From assembly GCF_032854445.1 (NCBI RefSeq), contig NC_088301.1:54363187-54427186 (forward strand): a stretch of DNA of 64,000 nt, given 5' to 3'. Source of the DNA: Liolophura sinensis. Lineage: Eukaryota > Mollusca > Polyplacophora > Chitonida > Chitonidae. Position 1 is the first letter of the stretch. Each line of letters begins with the position of its first letter. The notes below the pieces were generated by a model, which was given only the letters and a program-made list of their open reading frames with translations, was not told the origin of the DNA and made no database searches. Positions 23,909 to 36,524 of this stretch are shown here, in pieces. Made by a program: the position numbers and the translations under genes.

Positions 23909-25124
23909 AACGCGTACGATTAACTATTTACCAGTGAACTACAGCAGATTTATCCAGTGACAGTTCACCTGAAGGTTTCCTTGTTGGCAATCTTATACAT
24001 AATGCTTTTATGTTAATTAAGGCATTCTGGTACATATAATTACGTCTATAAATAAACCACTGCATTAGCGTTTATTTTTAAGTATTACAGCTCAATAACT
24101 TAAAGTAAAAAGCAAATGTGATATCTAATATATAAAACTATAAAAGAGGTAAGGCAGATCGTATGATACGCCCAAAAACGTAGACATATTCATCAGTTTG
24201 GAAACAGAACATAGGATTTACAGCTGTTTGTATTTAAATAGAAAACATCAATGCAGATTACTAGTTTTTGTGTGCCTTTGGAGGTCAACCTCTGAATGTT
24301 CAAGAGCTGGCGCCGTATTGGTACAGCAATGGCTCAGATTGCCTTTTGCTGTGTCAATGAGACAACATTGCCTTGCTGTTGTGAATGTGAGGGGTACAGA
24401 TTGCTAGTCCCTGTGAAGAAAGTGACTCCACGAACACCACATTTTGTTCTATGTCGATATGTTTAAAACACGTTTGAACTTTGTTTTTTTCCTTGGTATA
24501 TGTTTTACAATATCTTTATGGATTGTTTAAAGATATCAGATGATCAATATACCGTTTAATGAACGAGAAAGATCAGGCCTGGTGAAGCCTGTGATAATTG
24601 CTTCATTCAGTTGTGTTCATACGAGAACATGTATAGGTCAGCCGAAAGATCACACAGTTAGCATCCATCGGATCTACAATATATAATGTTGATTTATGGT
24701 TTATTTTACAAAAAAATGTTATTAATAATGAAATTCTATCAATTGAGTCTTTTTAGAAACAGTAGAATAGAAAATGGATATAGAGTATAGAAAAGTGGAT
24801 ATGCGATATGCGGTGTGTATTTAAACGTATAGTGAATCTGTGATACGTTCAGATTTTTAAGAATCTACACACAATTGACGCCCAAAGTTTTGACAATTGC
24901 TGTACTTATTTCCAAGACGACTGTACGTCCTTTAGTGCCTTCGTTAAGAGAGGAGATACAAATTCATTCGTACAGTTTCTTTATTCCACAGTTAAGTGAT
25001 CTTTGTATATGAGAGATTTACATATTTTTTTAATCCAGTAAAGTTTTGGTGTGTCGGTGTGTTGCGAAGGTGAGAAAGACTGATCTCTTAAATAGTTTCT
25101 CCATTGTCTAATTGTTATCTTATC

Positions 25125-25345
25125 TTTATCTAATTCTGCTTGTCATGGTTCTAGGGGACGTGTAAATTGCTACTCTTCATGCCTTTAGATGAAGAGTTAT
25201 AATAAAACCCTGACTTAGGTAAACTGACAACAGCCCGTATTTCACCGGTTACTTGTGACCGTTTGCCAACTATCACACTGTCGTCGCTGCCCTGGTTATT
25301 CTCTCCATGCTGTATGTCTTTAAGTATATAATTTCTTTCTCCAAC
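25125..25345 (+). repeat. Family A dispersed repeat, long copy
   Basis: Runs from ATCTAATTCTGCTTGTCATG through TAATAAAACCCTGACTTAGG, GTATTTCACCGGTTACTTG, CGTTTGCCAACTATCACAC and TGTCGTCGCTGCCCTGG to CATGCTGTATGTCTTTAAG. Close to the apparent consensus. Confidence 0.8.
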
Positions 25346-25352
25346 AAAGGTC

Positions 25353-25712
25353 TAACTCTGAGTGAGTGAGTACTTGGCGTTTAACGTCTGTACTTAACAA
25401 TTTTTCAGTGATATGACAACAAAGGAATTCTTAGAGTGCATGTAATGTGCCTCCTTGTTGCAGGACGGATTTCCACCGCTCTTTCATCTAGTGATGCTTC
25501 ACTGAGATGCCTTACCGAAGGCAAGTAAACAGCCCCACACGAGCTATTATACTGATACGAGTCAACCAGTCGTTGCACTATCCCCTTCATGCTGAACCCC
25601 AAGAGAGGAAGTTGCAACTTCCTCTTTTAAGGTTTTAGGAGTGACTCCACCCTGGATTGACCCTGGATCTACCGCTTCTGAAGCGGACGCTCTATTATTG
25701 GGGCCGGGGCAA
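25353..25712 (-). repeat. Second tRNA-headed SINE family, near full length
   Basis: On + it starts TGAGTGAGTGAGTACTTGGC with TTTAACGTCTGTACTTAAC, and continues AGGACGGATTTCCACCGCTC and GAGTCAACCAGTCGTTGCAC. It ends in a reverse tRNA-like head (GCTTCTGAAGCGGACGCTCT). The GAGTGAGTGAG-CTTGG-TTTAACGTC repeat is a familiar one in mollusc genomes (memory, not searched). Confidence 0.75.
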
Positions 25713-25737
25713 TTTTGAAGAAGTTTTGTGAATATAA

Positions 25738-25845
25738 TTGAAGACGTGCAGAATAGAGAGTAAAACCAGAACAGCAACGACAGTGTGATAGGTCACACGT
25801 AACCAGTGAATTACGGCCTTTTGTCAATTGAAGATAGCTGACAGC
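25738..25845 (-). repeat. Family A dispersed repeat
   Basis: GAAGACGTGCAGAATAGAGA, AACAGCAACGACAGTGTGAT and GTAACCAGTGAATTACGGCC. Inverted relative to the copy at 25125, with a SINE between them. Confidence 0.75.
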
Positions 25846-25849
25846 AGCT

Positions 25850-27114
25850 ATTTGAGATGGAGCGCACGACAGGAGTCATTATAAGAACGGAATGGCAGTG
25901 CTCAAAGCTTGAAAGCCAATGATACCATTAAAACACATTGTCAAATGAATGTGCAAATGGGGAAGAAAACGGTGTACAGCGAAAAACAACGCCAAGCATT
26001 GTCTCATTGCCCTGTATGTATGAGTGAAACGGAATGCCTATATTTGATGAAAATGTATCGGTCACATCACGGATAAGACAAAGACTGATGACAAAAGTTA
26101 ATAAGACAATCTCAGCCGATGTCTGAACAATGACAAAACACTGCCCAAGGTTGAAATCCATAAATTCCCATATGTCCCTGTTAACAGCATTGATAACATT
26201 GATAATAATCAAGATCAGCGCAGAAAAAAATCAAGCCCAACCATTGTCTCAACACTGATGACGTAAATTCTTCAACTGTTTTTGCTCGCCTGTAGCCTAT
26301 GTCGTACCCCGAGCATCGCCGACGGTGTGTGAATTTCAAAGAATTTCGCCCGCTCGAGTTGTGATTTTCACGTAAAACTCCAGAAATCATTCGATTTTTC
26401 TCCAAACTTTAACATGCGAGCTTTATGCAAAACTGCATGGATCTTGTCAATGCAATTTACCTTGGGAGCGGCTTTGAACGTTGCAACAATGTATTTTTTC
26501 TGCCTTTAACTCTCGGGTAGCAACTTTGCAACAAAGTATTGTTTCTGCGTGATCTCTGCTGTCGCCTAAACTGCATCAGCACTGGGATCATTGTAAATGA
26601 TGCCTAGCAGTACATTCCCTTTTTTCATTTTTGTTTTAAGTTCTTATTTTTACTATTCAGCATACAGTTTATGCAGAGCGTATAGAGCTCCCCAGAATTG
26701 CTTTCCTCGACAGCTATACATCTATCCCAGCACTGCTATTTCTTTTCACTGGTCTTTACAACAGCCCCAATGGACACTGCATCTAGCTTCCCGTGGTTCA
26801 AATCCAGTTAATTCCTGTTAATCTTTCGACAATTTTTCCATTATCATTAACTTTATAGACAACAGGCAACCAAACGTGGTAAAAGACTAGTAGCGTGGAT
26901 GGCGGCATCGCTGTTGCTTGAACTTGTCTGGACAACGTCTTGACTAAAACACCAGACAATAAATCAAATAAGTATTTCATCATCGTGTTTCCCTGATATT
27001 GTTGTATGTCTTTCTCTTATAAAGTTTCAATAAGTAAGTTCTACCGCAACCTTAGGTAAATTGAGTGAAGTATAATTTTGTTTCACATATTTCAGTATAT
27101 GATTATCGGCATGA
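25850..27114. other. Intergenic
   Basis: No supported gene or named repeat. Several open frames of 60-95 codons on - have no domain. Confidence 0.3.
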
Positions 27115-27363
27115 GACCTTCTATTTCCTGCGGACTATGTCACATGTTCCTGTCACTCATTAAACCACGTGGCGTATCTTGTTAAGGAGTATGGCCCTGT
27201 AAGCGACCTTGTGATCCCTTGGCTTTGCTCTATGGTGGATCAGAAAAGTGACTCTACACCGTCCTACCCATGTACGACTATTGTTCGAGAGAGATACGTA
27301 ACGCTCAAATCCGATATCTCGTTCCCATTGCAGCTGTGCGAAATCAAAATATTTGGTGTTTGA
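27115..27363 (+). pseudogene. Exon-like fragment of an F5/8 type C (fucolectin-type) domain
   Basis: An open stretch ends RERYVTLKSD...PLQLCEIKIFGV then TGA at 27361-27363. The pattern 'GRYV-I------LTLCEVQVFG' is the C-terminal strand of discoidin/fucolectin domains, common as multi-copy lectin genes in molluscs. Upstream residues include a Cys (YPCTTIV) at the spacing expected before the RYV strand. No other exon, start codon or signal peptide was identified nearby, so this is either the last exon of a gene whose other exons I cannot see or an orphan exon. Classed as a fragment; the acceptor site is unclear. Confidence 0.4.
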
Positions 27364-29654
27364 TCATTGAGCGAGGGAGTGCTATTTAAATTGGTCTTTA
27401 AAACTGATCATCGCTTTTCAACGTTTATGGAGGTCCCAACTGATTTTCAGTATTTAAATTCGTTACTGTCTGCAACGTAACGCATGGCTAAAAGTTATAT
27501 TATAAAGGTTTTGTTGCACGAAATCTTGACATATAATAAGCCTTCCGATGACCAAGGTCGAATCCATGTACATTCCATAAACTGATTTGTTAAATTTACC
27601 TTTATTTTTTGCTCTCTGAGTATAATGTTGAAAAAGATTTGCTATCCCGCAACACCGTTTTTAACAACATAATACCCGGTATTCTGTAGGAATGACAGAA
27701 GTCTTATTCAATGCGCTATTTTGGTGATATTACCTATTTTCTCATAACTCTGGATACAGTATTCAAATTAGTTTTTAGATTACTTTTTAGAATGCGTAAT
27801 GAAATCATTACAGGCGCTTTCCTACGTACGTGTACCTGACGAATTACAATGGCTCCTTTCAGCTTTATCCGCATATTGCGAATGTTGCAAAATACCAACG
27901 AATTTCCATCTTTGTCTCTCTAGACAACCGACCATTATTTTTTCGTCTCTGTGTTTTCTTCTACATCCGTTTATGTTTTGCATATATTCTTAGAAAAACT
28001 TAATATTTATTTATTAGAAATAAATTTACCGTTTTGAAACCTTGGTCTGAACACGCGTCAAGACTGAAAATAGATCTAAGAGTAACAGATTTTGGGGAGT
28101 TTTTTTAATACGAAGACGATCCAGAGTCAATTCCACAAATATAGTTTGTCTTAAAGTCAACATTTGAAGCGTGTTTCAACCCAACAACGGAATATAACTT
28201 TTTTTTTGTACACAAATTTAGTTATGACAAGGATACTGTTAAGATAAAACAATTATAATTTCGCATTCTTGGACGAACTATTCATTATACATGATAATAA
28301 TATACAATTTTAATGCGACACAAAAAAACTTACTTTGTGTAATAGGCCCCGATTACCAAGATAGTTCGTACAAATGTTTTAAATTTATATTAGAAATAGC
28401 ACAAATCATGGATAATAATATACATTTTGATTTCTATGTACAGCAATGAACAAAATACAAACAGATAGTTTCTCTGAGGTATGTATCAAACGATTGCATA
28501 GAAAGATGACTTGTCTATTATAAAATAGATACCATTTGAATTTCATGAACTTATGGCCCATGTTGGGGGCACAAAATGTGAATATATCGAATGATGTAGG
28601 TGACGTGACTTGGCGGCCCTATTGCAGTTTGTCTAAAATCATTAAAAACTTTCGTCTCCATAACTGAGCGGATTATTCTGAAATTTGGTACATGTATACT
28701 ATCATTCAAAGCCCAGAACTTGTCTTTTTCGGATTTTTGAAATCGAAAATTTATAGCAGTAAGTGAATGTCACGTGGATGAAATTTTATTTTTTTATACT
28801 CTATGGGCTTTCGGTCGAGCTTAGACCTATGTTTAAAAGATGTGATCACGTGCACATTTAGATGCAGATTTTAAATATGACTGGCAACTTCTAAAGCAAT
28901 TATGAAATGAAAAACTTAATGATAAGTCTCCTTTTTAACTGAGATGTTATGCACACTCATAAAACTTCAAATTCCCACCACCCTCCCTTATGCTGTAACA
29001 GCGTTTATGTTTAAAGTACCGGTATAATGATACCAACAGAACTACTTAAATATTATATTTCTGATAAGTAAACAATAATTAACCATCCGTATAACCGTAT
29101 TAGTTATCGAGAAATCTCTTGACTTTACTCGAGATTTACCCTTTTTACTTTGAGATTGGACAGCCTTGGCTTTTAGCCAGGGAAATTGTGACCGACAGTG
29201 TGCAGTGTGCAATGTAGATGCCTGTCGCTATCCCTGCAGCCTGCAAACTAAATTTCAACTAGCTTTGAAAATTATGCACGTGACAACTGGCTTGGGTGGT
29301 TTCTTACAGCCGAGGAATATACATGTGTATGTGGTGTTTCAATACGCCATTTCTCTGATCTTGCTGAATACATGCTCTGATTTTGGAGGCTGAATGACTT
29401 AAACGTAATAACAGGTGGTTGGTATGTCCTCTTGGTTTCTGTAGGTTTGAAAAATATGGGTATTGATTTTTGTCCCTAGTTCAAAAATCTGTACTCACAA
29501 GAGTCAGAGTTATGTGTGACCTGTTGCCAATTTTCAATCATCACTGCTGAGTTTATTCTGTATGTTTCAGAAACAATAAATCCGCTTGTGGATTAAGCAT
29601 GTGCGAGGCCTAGTCTCTTTGCATTTTCATTGTGACATCTGAGCCATTAACTTG
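27364..29654. other. Intergenic
   Basis: No supported gene. An open stretch at about 29166-29393 contains a cysteine cluster (GNCDRQCAVCNVDACRYPC) but lacks any other support for being an exon. Confidence 0.3.
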
Positions 29655-29795
29655 ACTGTCTTTTCACCTAATTCTGGTTAAGCCGTTGTGCCAAAGGTTT
29701 TTAGCGTTTCTACTGTGTGTTTACTTGAGTGATTAGAATAAAACTCTGAGGTACACTGGCAAGAAGCAGGGTTTCATCTTCATTTGCCAAGATCC
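29655..29795 (+). repeat. Family A dispersed repeat, left portion
   Basis: GACTGTCTTTTCACCTAATT, CTGGTTAAGCCGTTGTGCC, GATTAGAATAAAACTCTGAG, then a shortened core. Confidence 0.6.
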
Positions 29796-29799
29796 ATAC

Positions 29800-32300
29800 T
29801 CAATAGATGAGTATGGGCTACTCAATAGGTGAGTATAGGCCTAGGCGAGTTTAAACCAACCACCATTTTCAGAAAACGAAAAAAATGTATTTTCAATTGT
29901 ATGAATCGCAAAGAACACCTGCCTGCAGAAAGCGTTTCTGAAAAAAAAAGACAAAACTATATGAATACATTTATATTATTAGTCCTGAGCAATATTTGAG
30001 CAATAAATCTGATTTGAATTTCATTTAGATTAATGTACAGGTGTGGGAATAAACACAAGTAGACCATCTGATATGGCCGTTATGGTTTATTGGGAGTTGG
30101 TGGACGGAGGTATTGTACAGAAGTGAGGGAGAAATCGCAAGAAATTAAAAAAAAAAACCCGCAAGGACAAAAATAAACACCAGATGTACTCACAGTCGAT
30201 GTTCTATCATCACCTCATGAGAACCAGAAGTCACATCCCTTGCTACTACTATCCGATGTATAGAACATTATTTTATCTGACACAAGACAATTCCTAGAAT
30301 AGCTATCATAGAATTACAACCTCTGTTCTATACTCACCTGATTATACATGTATACCAGGCGTGCTTTATCAGTGAAAATATCACTATTACTGACCACTCA
30401 CTAAAAACCCTAAAACATTTCAATACAACCTCATCTGTATATAAGTAGAAATGAATTTAACGTGCTAATTAATTGAATGTTAAAACTTGTAAGGAAATAT
30501 TAATCTACATTTCGAAAACTGATAGTTTTGTCACAACTAACAATTACTAAAAAAGAAGAAAAATACAACAATTAAACAACTGCCTGGACCTATCCTGACA
30601 CAATGGAGCCTAAGACAATGTAACAATACACCAGACACCTCTATTACATCAGTACAGTAACATTTCGTTTTAATAACAATGCCGTCTACACATATTATTA
30701 TCTAACCTCTAAAACTCACCCCCTAGATAGCTACATCCCATTCAATAAAGCAGCTACTGATGCAGCGCCTTGCAGTTCAGAATAAAAATCATCTTATCTC
30801 TGTGTAATGAAACAACGACAGGCAATAAGTCTACGAAGTAATAACAAATAGTAAATAAACTAAAATATCCTTATGAATAATAATAATAATTACAAACACG
30901 ATTTTACGGTAAGGTTGTACTTGTCTACAATTACATAATCACAGTTTGTTTTGAGAATCAAACCTGCTGATTTACGCGGTGTCATTTAATAAGACGAAGT
31001 TCTATCAACACCGCACTAAAATTGCACCTTCCTTACAACAATTATGTATTCCTAATTACATGGTAAAAGAAGAAAATTACTAAACATGATCTGTCTGACC
31101 GTCTGCGACCTGCACGATTGCAAATTAAGATGGCAGGTGACCTTGATCGGTCACATGTAGTGTGCGTCTTAATTACACATACAAAACCAAATCTTTCAGT
31201 ATATATTGATTTCAGATAATGAATGAAGATTATGCAAAATAACGATTACAAGAAAACAATGATAGCTGATAAACTTTGGTGAGCAAATCAGCCCGGAACA
31301 GTTAAGGAGATCTCCGAAGACACACGAACATGCCAGTCACCGACAATGACCTAATTACTGAGTGCACGTCTTACTAATGTAAGAGGAAAGAAAGTACTTC
31401 CTCGGACGATATAACTGTTTTACCTGGAACAACCTACGTGCATGTGTCCCGACGATGTTAATGAAAGAATGTCCGTGTGATTACGAAAGATTGCCAGGGT
31501 ATATGGATACCGAATCCGAAGCATACTTTTTTTTCCTTCCCCGGCCAGAGGAAGCCGGCAGGAACTGGACAACTCAGTGACGTCATTGGTGAGAGGATCG
31601 AAGCATATATCACACTCCTCCAGGCATGAGTGTAAATTTAACTGAAATCTTTCTGTTTGTGCGACCTTTGGTGCTAGATCAGCCGAATTAAATGCATACC
31701 TATGCGAATAAACTATGTTGACTTAGTATACTAACATACAGTACCGTTTTACGCAGATTTTCATGTATTTAATAAAGACCTTGACTGTCAACATCATATA
31801 AACATTACGTTTGCAATTGTACTTCGACAAGATGACAAGTTGCAAAAAATTCTGCGTACATAAATCGCCTAATGCAAGGTTTATGTTGCTGGTAGCATTT
31901 TCTGTGCGTGATGAAAGCTATATTCGTAGTTACGGCTGGGCAATAGTGATATAGTGACATTGCTTTCCGTAAATACTCCGCCAGTAATCACTTGATCCAT
32001 TCCCTAATAAACTTACTTTTTACTCAAGCTGACATTAACAATCGATGGCATTGAGGTCAGGTGCTTTACTCGAGATCTCTGTAAATATGTCCTATCTCTG
32101 GGACAAGGAATAGGCAAGGAACTTGGTGTCAATGGCATGACTTAAAACTGAGATCTTATCAAATTCTGTCTTCGTTTTTAATGTAGGTGTTCTGAATGAC
32201 ATAAACCATGACTAGACGAGTTTAGCGGATATCAAATTCGAACCATATGTTTTTATCCAAACGAAACGTGCCGTGAGAGACAAAACATATGTATACATTC
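29800..32300. other. Intergenic, upstream of the Kazal gene
   Basis: No gene. AAT microsatellite near 30878-30890. A short SINE scrap on - at 31530-31605 (GGCCAGAGGAAGCCGGCAGG, then GGTGAGAGGATCG). A TATGTATACA box at 32289-32298, about 80 bases before the Kazal start codon, is a possible but unproven TATA element. Confidence 0.35.
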
Positions 32301-32370
32301 AACCATGTTAAATACAGCTGCACGACTATCACAACTAGGTTGGAAGACAGTCGGACGAGACAGTACCACC

Positions 32371-35300
32371 ATGCTGACTATTCTCTTATCTGTAGCATTC
32401 CTGGGATTCGGTATGTCAAACCCTTGAGAAGATATCGTTTCTATGTAACTACACAGTAATGCGAAAAATCAAGTATTACTATGACTTAAATTAAACATTC
32501 ATAAATTAGCCAAGCTAAAAGCATGGAAAGCTTATTGTTATCATACGCATTGTCACTAGGCTTCCACTAGGCTTCATAAATTCTGTTGTTCTTGCTCGGA
32601 CGATTACAAATATCTTCTTCCACTTATTAATAGTGCTTTTCCGCTAAGTAACAAAACCGCTGGTAATTATTCAAAACCAAAAGTACTTAGCAATCGTAAT
32701 CTGTTTTTCTCACCATCAATCTTAGGTAACCAGGCCCTTTAACAGTATTCTTCCCCAGAACTACTGCAGTGATCAAAATGAAACTTAGTATGATATTCCT
32801 GCATGGACAGATCATCAAAATAGCAAAGGGTGTTGAAATCCAATGAAAACTGTCGAAGACCGTCATGGGTCATGTGACGTCACGTAACGGCCTATTTTTG
32901 AATTTAAAAAAAAAGAAAAGCTGACAAAGTGTGATATTTCACGTTTTTGAACGTCACGTGACCGGAAACCTGCTGATGTGAAGCTGAAAATTGGTAAGCA
33001 AGCGGATCAACTACTGCTTGTCAATTTAATCCTACGTAACCATTTTGTTCTAAGATACGTTTCGCGTAAAATGTGCTTAAAACGTAATGTATCCAGTGGC
33101 AATGCCTAGATAACAGATAGTACCGGCAGTAGACCGGTATCTTCCATGCTTCACTAAACTATAGTTCTTTGTTTGGTCTCAGTAGCATTTAAATACAAAC
33201 CCACTTCTTTGCTTCTTAACTACATAGTTAAATTTTTTACACTATGTTGCTAGTTGCATGTTATGTGAATCTAATAACAGTTTTTAACCTTTTCCCCTGG
33301 TATCGCTGTATGGAACTTAACATTTAATTATTTTTCTCCGCAAGTTGAGTCACGTTTCGGACTAGATACTAGAAGTATTGATTTATTGCCGCCAATGTTT
33401 TGCATTGAAGCATCGTCGGATATCATCAACTGTGCGGCCCTTGACTGTTTTCCTATGGGTCCACATGTAAGTACACCGTTACATTCATTTGTACAGATAA
33501 AAAAGTCATTTCAGCGCATTTGTGTGTCTGCATGGTCTGTGTTTTACAGTAGCCTCACTTAACATATGTTAAAACGCGCCAGACCATTTTGATGACAAAG
33601 TACATAAGCAAAGTCGAAAGTAAAGCGTCAACGAGATTTAACTGACCAAACGATCGTTATACACAATTTCAAAATGTTGATAATCGATGATACAATGTGA
33701 TGAAGCAATATTTTAACATAACGTGGAAAATGTGTGAAAAAAATAAAAGCAATTCCCTACAGAAATTAACTTAAAGATAACCTGACAAACAAAAGGTGAG
33801 TTGATTTCACAGTGTGTCAGTATTTGTTATTAGGTGTGCGGGAATGACGGCAACACGTACTCTAGCGGTTGTGCCATTGTGCTGCATAATTGTTGGTATG
33901 TTCAACATTTCAACAATGCAATAAATGTAGATAAATTTTATTCAGACAAGTATATTTCCTAGAATGTGTCATTTTGACTATCACTTTTTTAACGATGGGC
34001 TCTTTTGTTGATGGGACAGATTTTAGGATAGTTGCTTTGGGGAAATTGGAATTCCAATTCAGCAACCCTATCACGGTCATGAAATACAACGTTTTGCACT
34101 TTGAGCTGTATCTCATAAATTTCCTGATTTGTTGACAGGCAGAAGGATAACGTCAAAGTTGCTCACAACGGGCCCTGTGGAAAGCGCGACGTTTTGGACA
34201 GTATGTATTTTATTTATTTAATTTGATTACGTTACGTACGGGTGTAACTAACATATTACAATGCTGTATGAACGCTTCCAAATCTAAGACCTAAATGAAG
34301 CAAAGTAGACAAAATCACAACCGGAACAATTGACCAATACACGAAGTAGCCACCCCTTTACAGGTTTTTAAAACTTGCTTTTTTTCTGGGGCCGATTCCA
34401 CAAAGCGATGTCTGACTTCTGTCAAAATTATAATTGTGACCCTAAAGTTCGTCCACTTCATCAATTTTATCTTAAGACAAATACATCCAAATTTCAATTT
34501 TAAGTACCGAAAACTGAGGCATAGAAATCGCTGCTTTAGAATACTTTTTCTTATGGTTGTTTCGCTGATTCCGCTCCCTAGACTAACGTGACCCTAGGTT
34601 CTAAGGCATTGATTACAATAGACCACGGTGATGTTCATTTAATCGTTTTTGCGCAGTTTGTAGTCTTCTACAAATGTGGCCTGTAGGCCTGTACGTCACA
34701 TGCGGGAGTATGTAAGTAATTTGTTAAATGTCTGGTTTTCCACAGAACAGTCATAACATTGACCTCATAAAACGCGATATTTTGAGAAGGCAGTTGGTTA
34801 AAATTTTCTTTTACACAGACAGATGTACATGGAATTCAGTATTGTTCTTGTATTGTAGCATCATGGGGTGGGATTAACTGTGCAGCCCTTGACTGTTTCC
34901 CTATGGGCCCACAGGTAAGGCTAATGTTGATGTGTTTCTTAAACTAGAGTTTTGCTTTCAACATTAATAAGGTCATATCACGGCGGTGTTTTATTGCAGC
35001 AGGCTAGTTCCAGTACCGACATGCTTATAGTACTGGCTTACTGGAAAGCTATGTCGATAACGACAGACACAGCGCCCCACCTAGTTACGTTATACCACTG
35101 CATGGTGCGTTCATCTTAAGATGAGCGCCAAGTGAGGTAGTGGTAAGACTGCCGATCTAAAAGTTTTAGATTTGTTTCATTTCGGGACTGAACCCCGGAT
35201 TGATCGTTTACCAGGAAGATGCGTTATTCCACCGCAGCCGGTATATATTGTATTCTGCAAGTAAGATAATAAAGTCAGGTGAAAAATACTTGTGCATGTG

Positions 35301-35878
35301 GCTTATGTATTCAAGTTTCCCCCCTAGACCTATTTGAAAAGTCCAAATGTTGCCGCATCTTCTTTTTGTCATGTGAAAGGAATAACCGAGTTCGATTAAC
35401 AAATAGTTCATTTTTACTAATTCTGAATAATGTCTCTGAGGGAAGAAGAAAACAGAATCATTTACGTATACATTAACAAACTGAAACCAGATAATCGTGC
35501 GATATCTGTTGCCAGGTGTGCGGGAATGACGGCAACACGTACTCAAGCGGTTGTGCTATAATGCTGTATAATTGTTGGTATGTTTTACCATTTCAACAAT
35601 CATATAAATATGGAACTCTACCGGATCATGATATTTGAAATATATGACTGTTCTACAAATGTTGGCTAATGTTGTCTAGCACTGTTCAAGTAAATGAATC
35701 ATTAGTTTTAGGAAAGGTGCTTTGGAGGCTGGAATACCAAAATCAGTAATTACATCAGTCAAAAGATACAACTGTTACAGTTCTCACATTTTATGTACCT
35801 GAAATTGCAGCTGTTGAATCCATTACTGTTTACAGGCATAAGGCTGGCGTGAAAGTCGCCCACAGTGGGCCGTGCTGA
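32371..35878 (+). CDS. Secreted two-domain Kazal-type protein, seven exons, 126 aa
   Basis: Exons: 32371-32410, 33411-33466, 33834-33895, 34139-34200, 34859-34914, 35516-35577, 35836-35878. All introns are GT-AG and the phases agree throughout (1,0,2,1,0,2), giving 127 codons including TGA. The start ATG lies in ACCACCATGC; an in-frame ATG at 32305 also exists but would bury the hydrophobic signal sequence (LTILLSVAFLGF), which is predicted to be cut near residue 14. Domain 1 has cysteines 21, 26, 34, 45, 52, 66; domain 2 has 81, 86, 94, 105, 112, 126. Spacing is C-x4-C-x7-C-x10-C-x6-C-x13-C, with VCGNDGNTYSSGC in both, the Kazal signature. The family mostly inhibits serine proteases outside the cell, often in immunity or mucus. 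The residue two after the second Cys (usual P1) is Pro in both domains, so the target is unclear. Exons 2-4 and 5-7 are duplicates of one another. Confidence 0.87.
33411..34200 (+). repeat. Kazal module 1 (three exons)
   Basis: Exons 2-4 encode one Kazal domain: C1-C2 on the first, C3-C5 on the second, C6 on the third. The matching module 2 is 34859-35900. Exons 3 and 6 differ at only a few of 62 bases. The similarity runs into the following intron (GTATGTT, then CATTTCAACAAT in both), so the copy arose by tandem genomic duplication. Confidence 0.8.
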
Positions 35879-35900
35879 ATACGCGAAATATTGTACGGTA
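34859..35900 (+). repeat. Kazal module 2 (three exons)
   Basis: Exons 5-7. The third exon carries TGC-TGA where module 1 has TGT-GGA, so translation stops directly after the sixth Cys. Beyond the stop the sequence still matches module 1 (AATACGCGAAATATTGTACG versus AAAGCGCGACGTTTTGGACA), up to a preserved GTAAGC donor at 35901. Confidence 0.78.
35108..35212 (-). repeat. SINE scrap (second family) inside Kazal intron 5
   Basis: GATGAGCGCCAAGTGAGGTA and GGGACTGAACCCCGGATTGA resemble the body and head junction of the 21.3 and 25.4 kb SINEs. Confidence 0.45.
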
Positions 35901-36524
35901 AGCGTTTCTATTTATGTTTTCGGCTGTCACAAGTTTAAATGAATATGTGCGCTAACATATGAACAGCATCTGGGTAAAAATCTTTTACTAGCATGTAGAG
36001 AAATATGCCAATTTATTGCCACGGACAGGTCGTTTACTGACTTCATAACAGATATTCGTGTACCAAGTGTTAATCATATTGGACGTAGAAGTCATCAATG
36101 ACAAGACTAATTTCACGAACAACGATCAACACGAGCCCTAAAAAATACCGAGAAAGTATAACACAGTAGTCCTATGTGCTCCCTTATGTGGATCCTTCCC
36201 ACGTGATGCAGACCGCTAATGGGGTGTGTCTAGCTTGTCATCAAAGCAGATTGCTAAAAAATGTAGCCGCTAAAAAAGCAGATTGGGATACGTGTCTCCC
36301 GAAACATCACGTTTACTGTTTATCGAACACAAATGCCTTTTACGGATCAAAACATAAAGTTTGATACCACCATGTCTTTTTGTGTGGCAATTAATTTGGA
36401 TATTTATATAACGTACATGAATTTTTGGCATATTGTTATCATTTAAGCTTGTGCACGTCCACCATCTATCAATTAATATATGATAAATAGTAACACGCTC
36501 TTCTTTATGAATATCTTATCACAG

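Larger units (their letters stand above)
21860..25124. other. Intergenic repeat mosaic
   Basis: No gene. Holds family A copies, a TA microsatellite and an 85-bp tandem array listed separately. Open frames here are short, and one is produced by translation of the TA repeat. Confidence 0.35.

Noticed and set aside
29166-29393. Cysteine cluster GNCDRQCAVCNVDACRYPC as an EGF-like exon
   Set aside because: Spacing does not fit an EGF or laminin domain, and no splice sites or partner exons are seen.
32305-32370. In-frame upstream ATG as the Kazal start
   Set aside because: It would add 22 polar residues before the signal sequence. The ATG at 32371 has the better context and puts the hydrophobic stretch at the N-terminus.
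36176-36364. 62-codon open frame between Kazal exon 7 and the orphan exon (contains CLACH)
   Set aside because: Considered as the missing first exons of module 3, but neither the C3-C5 signature (VCGNDG) nor splice sites are there.
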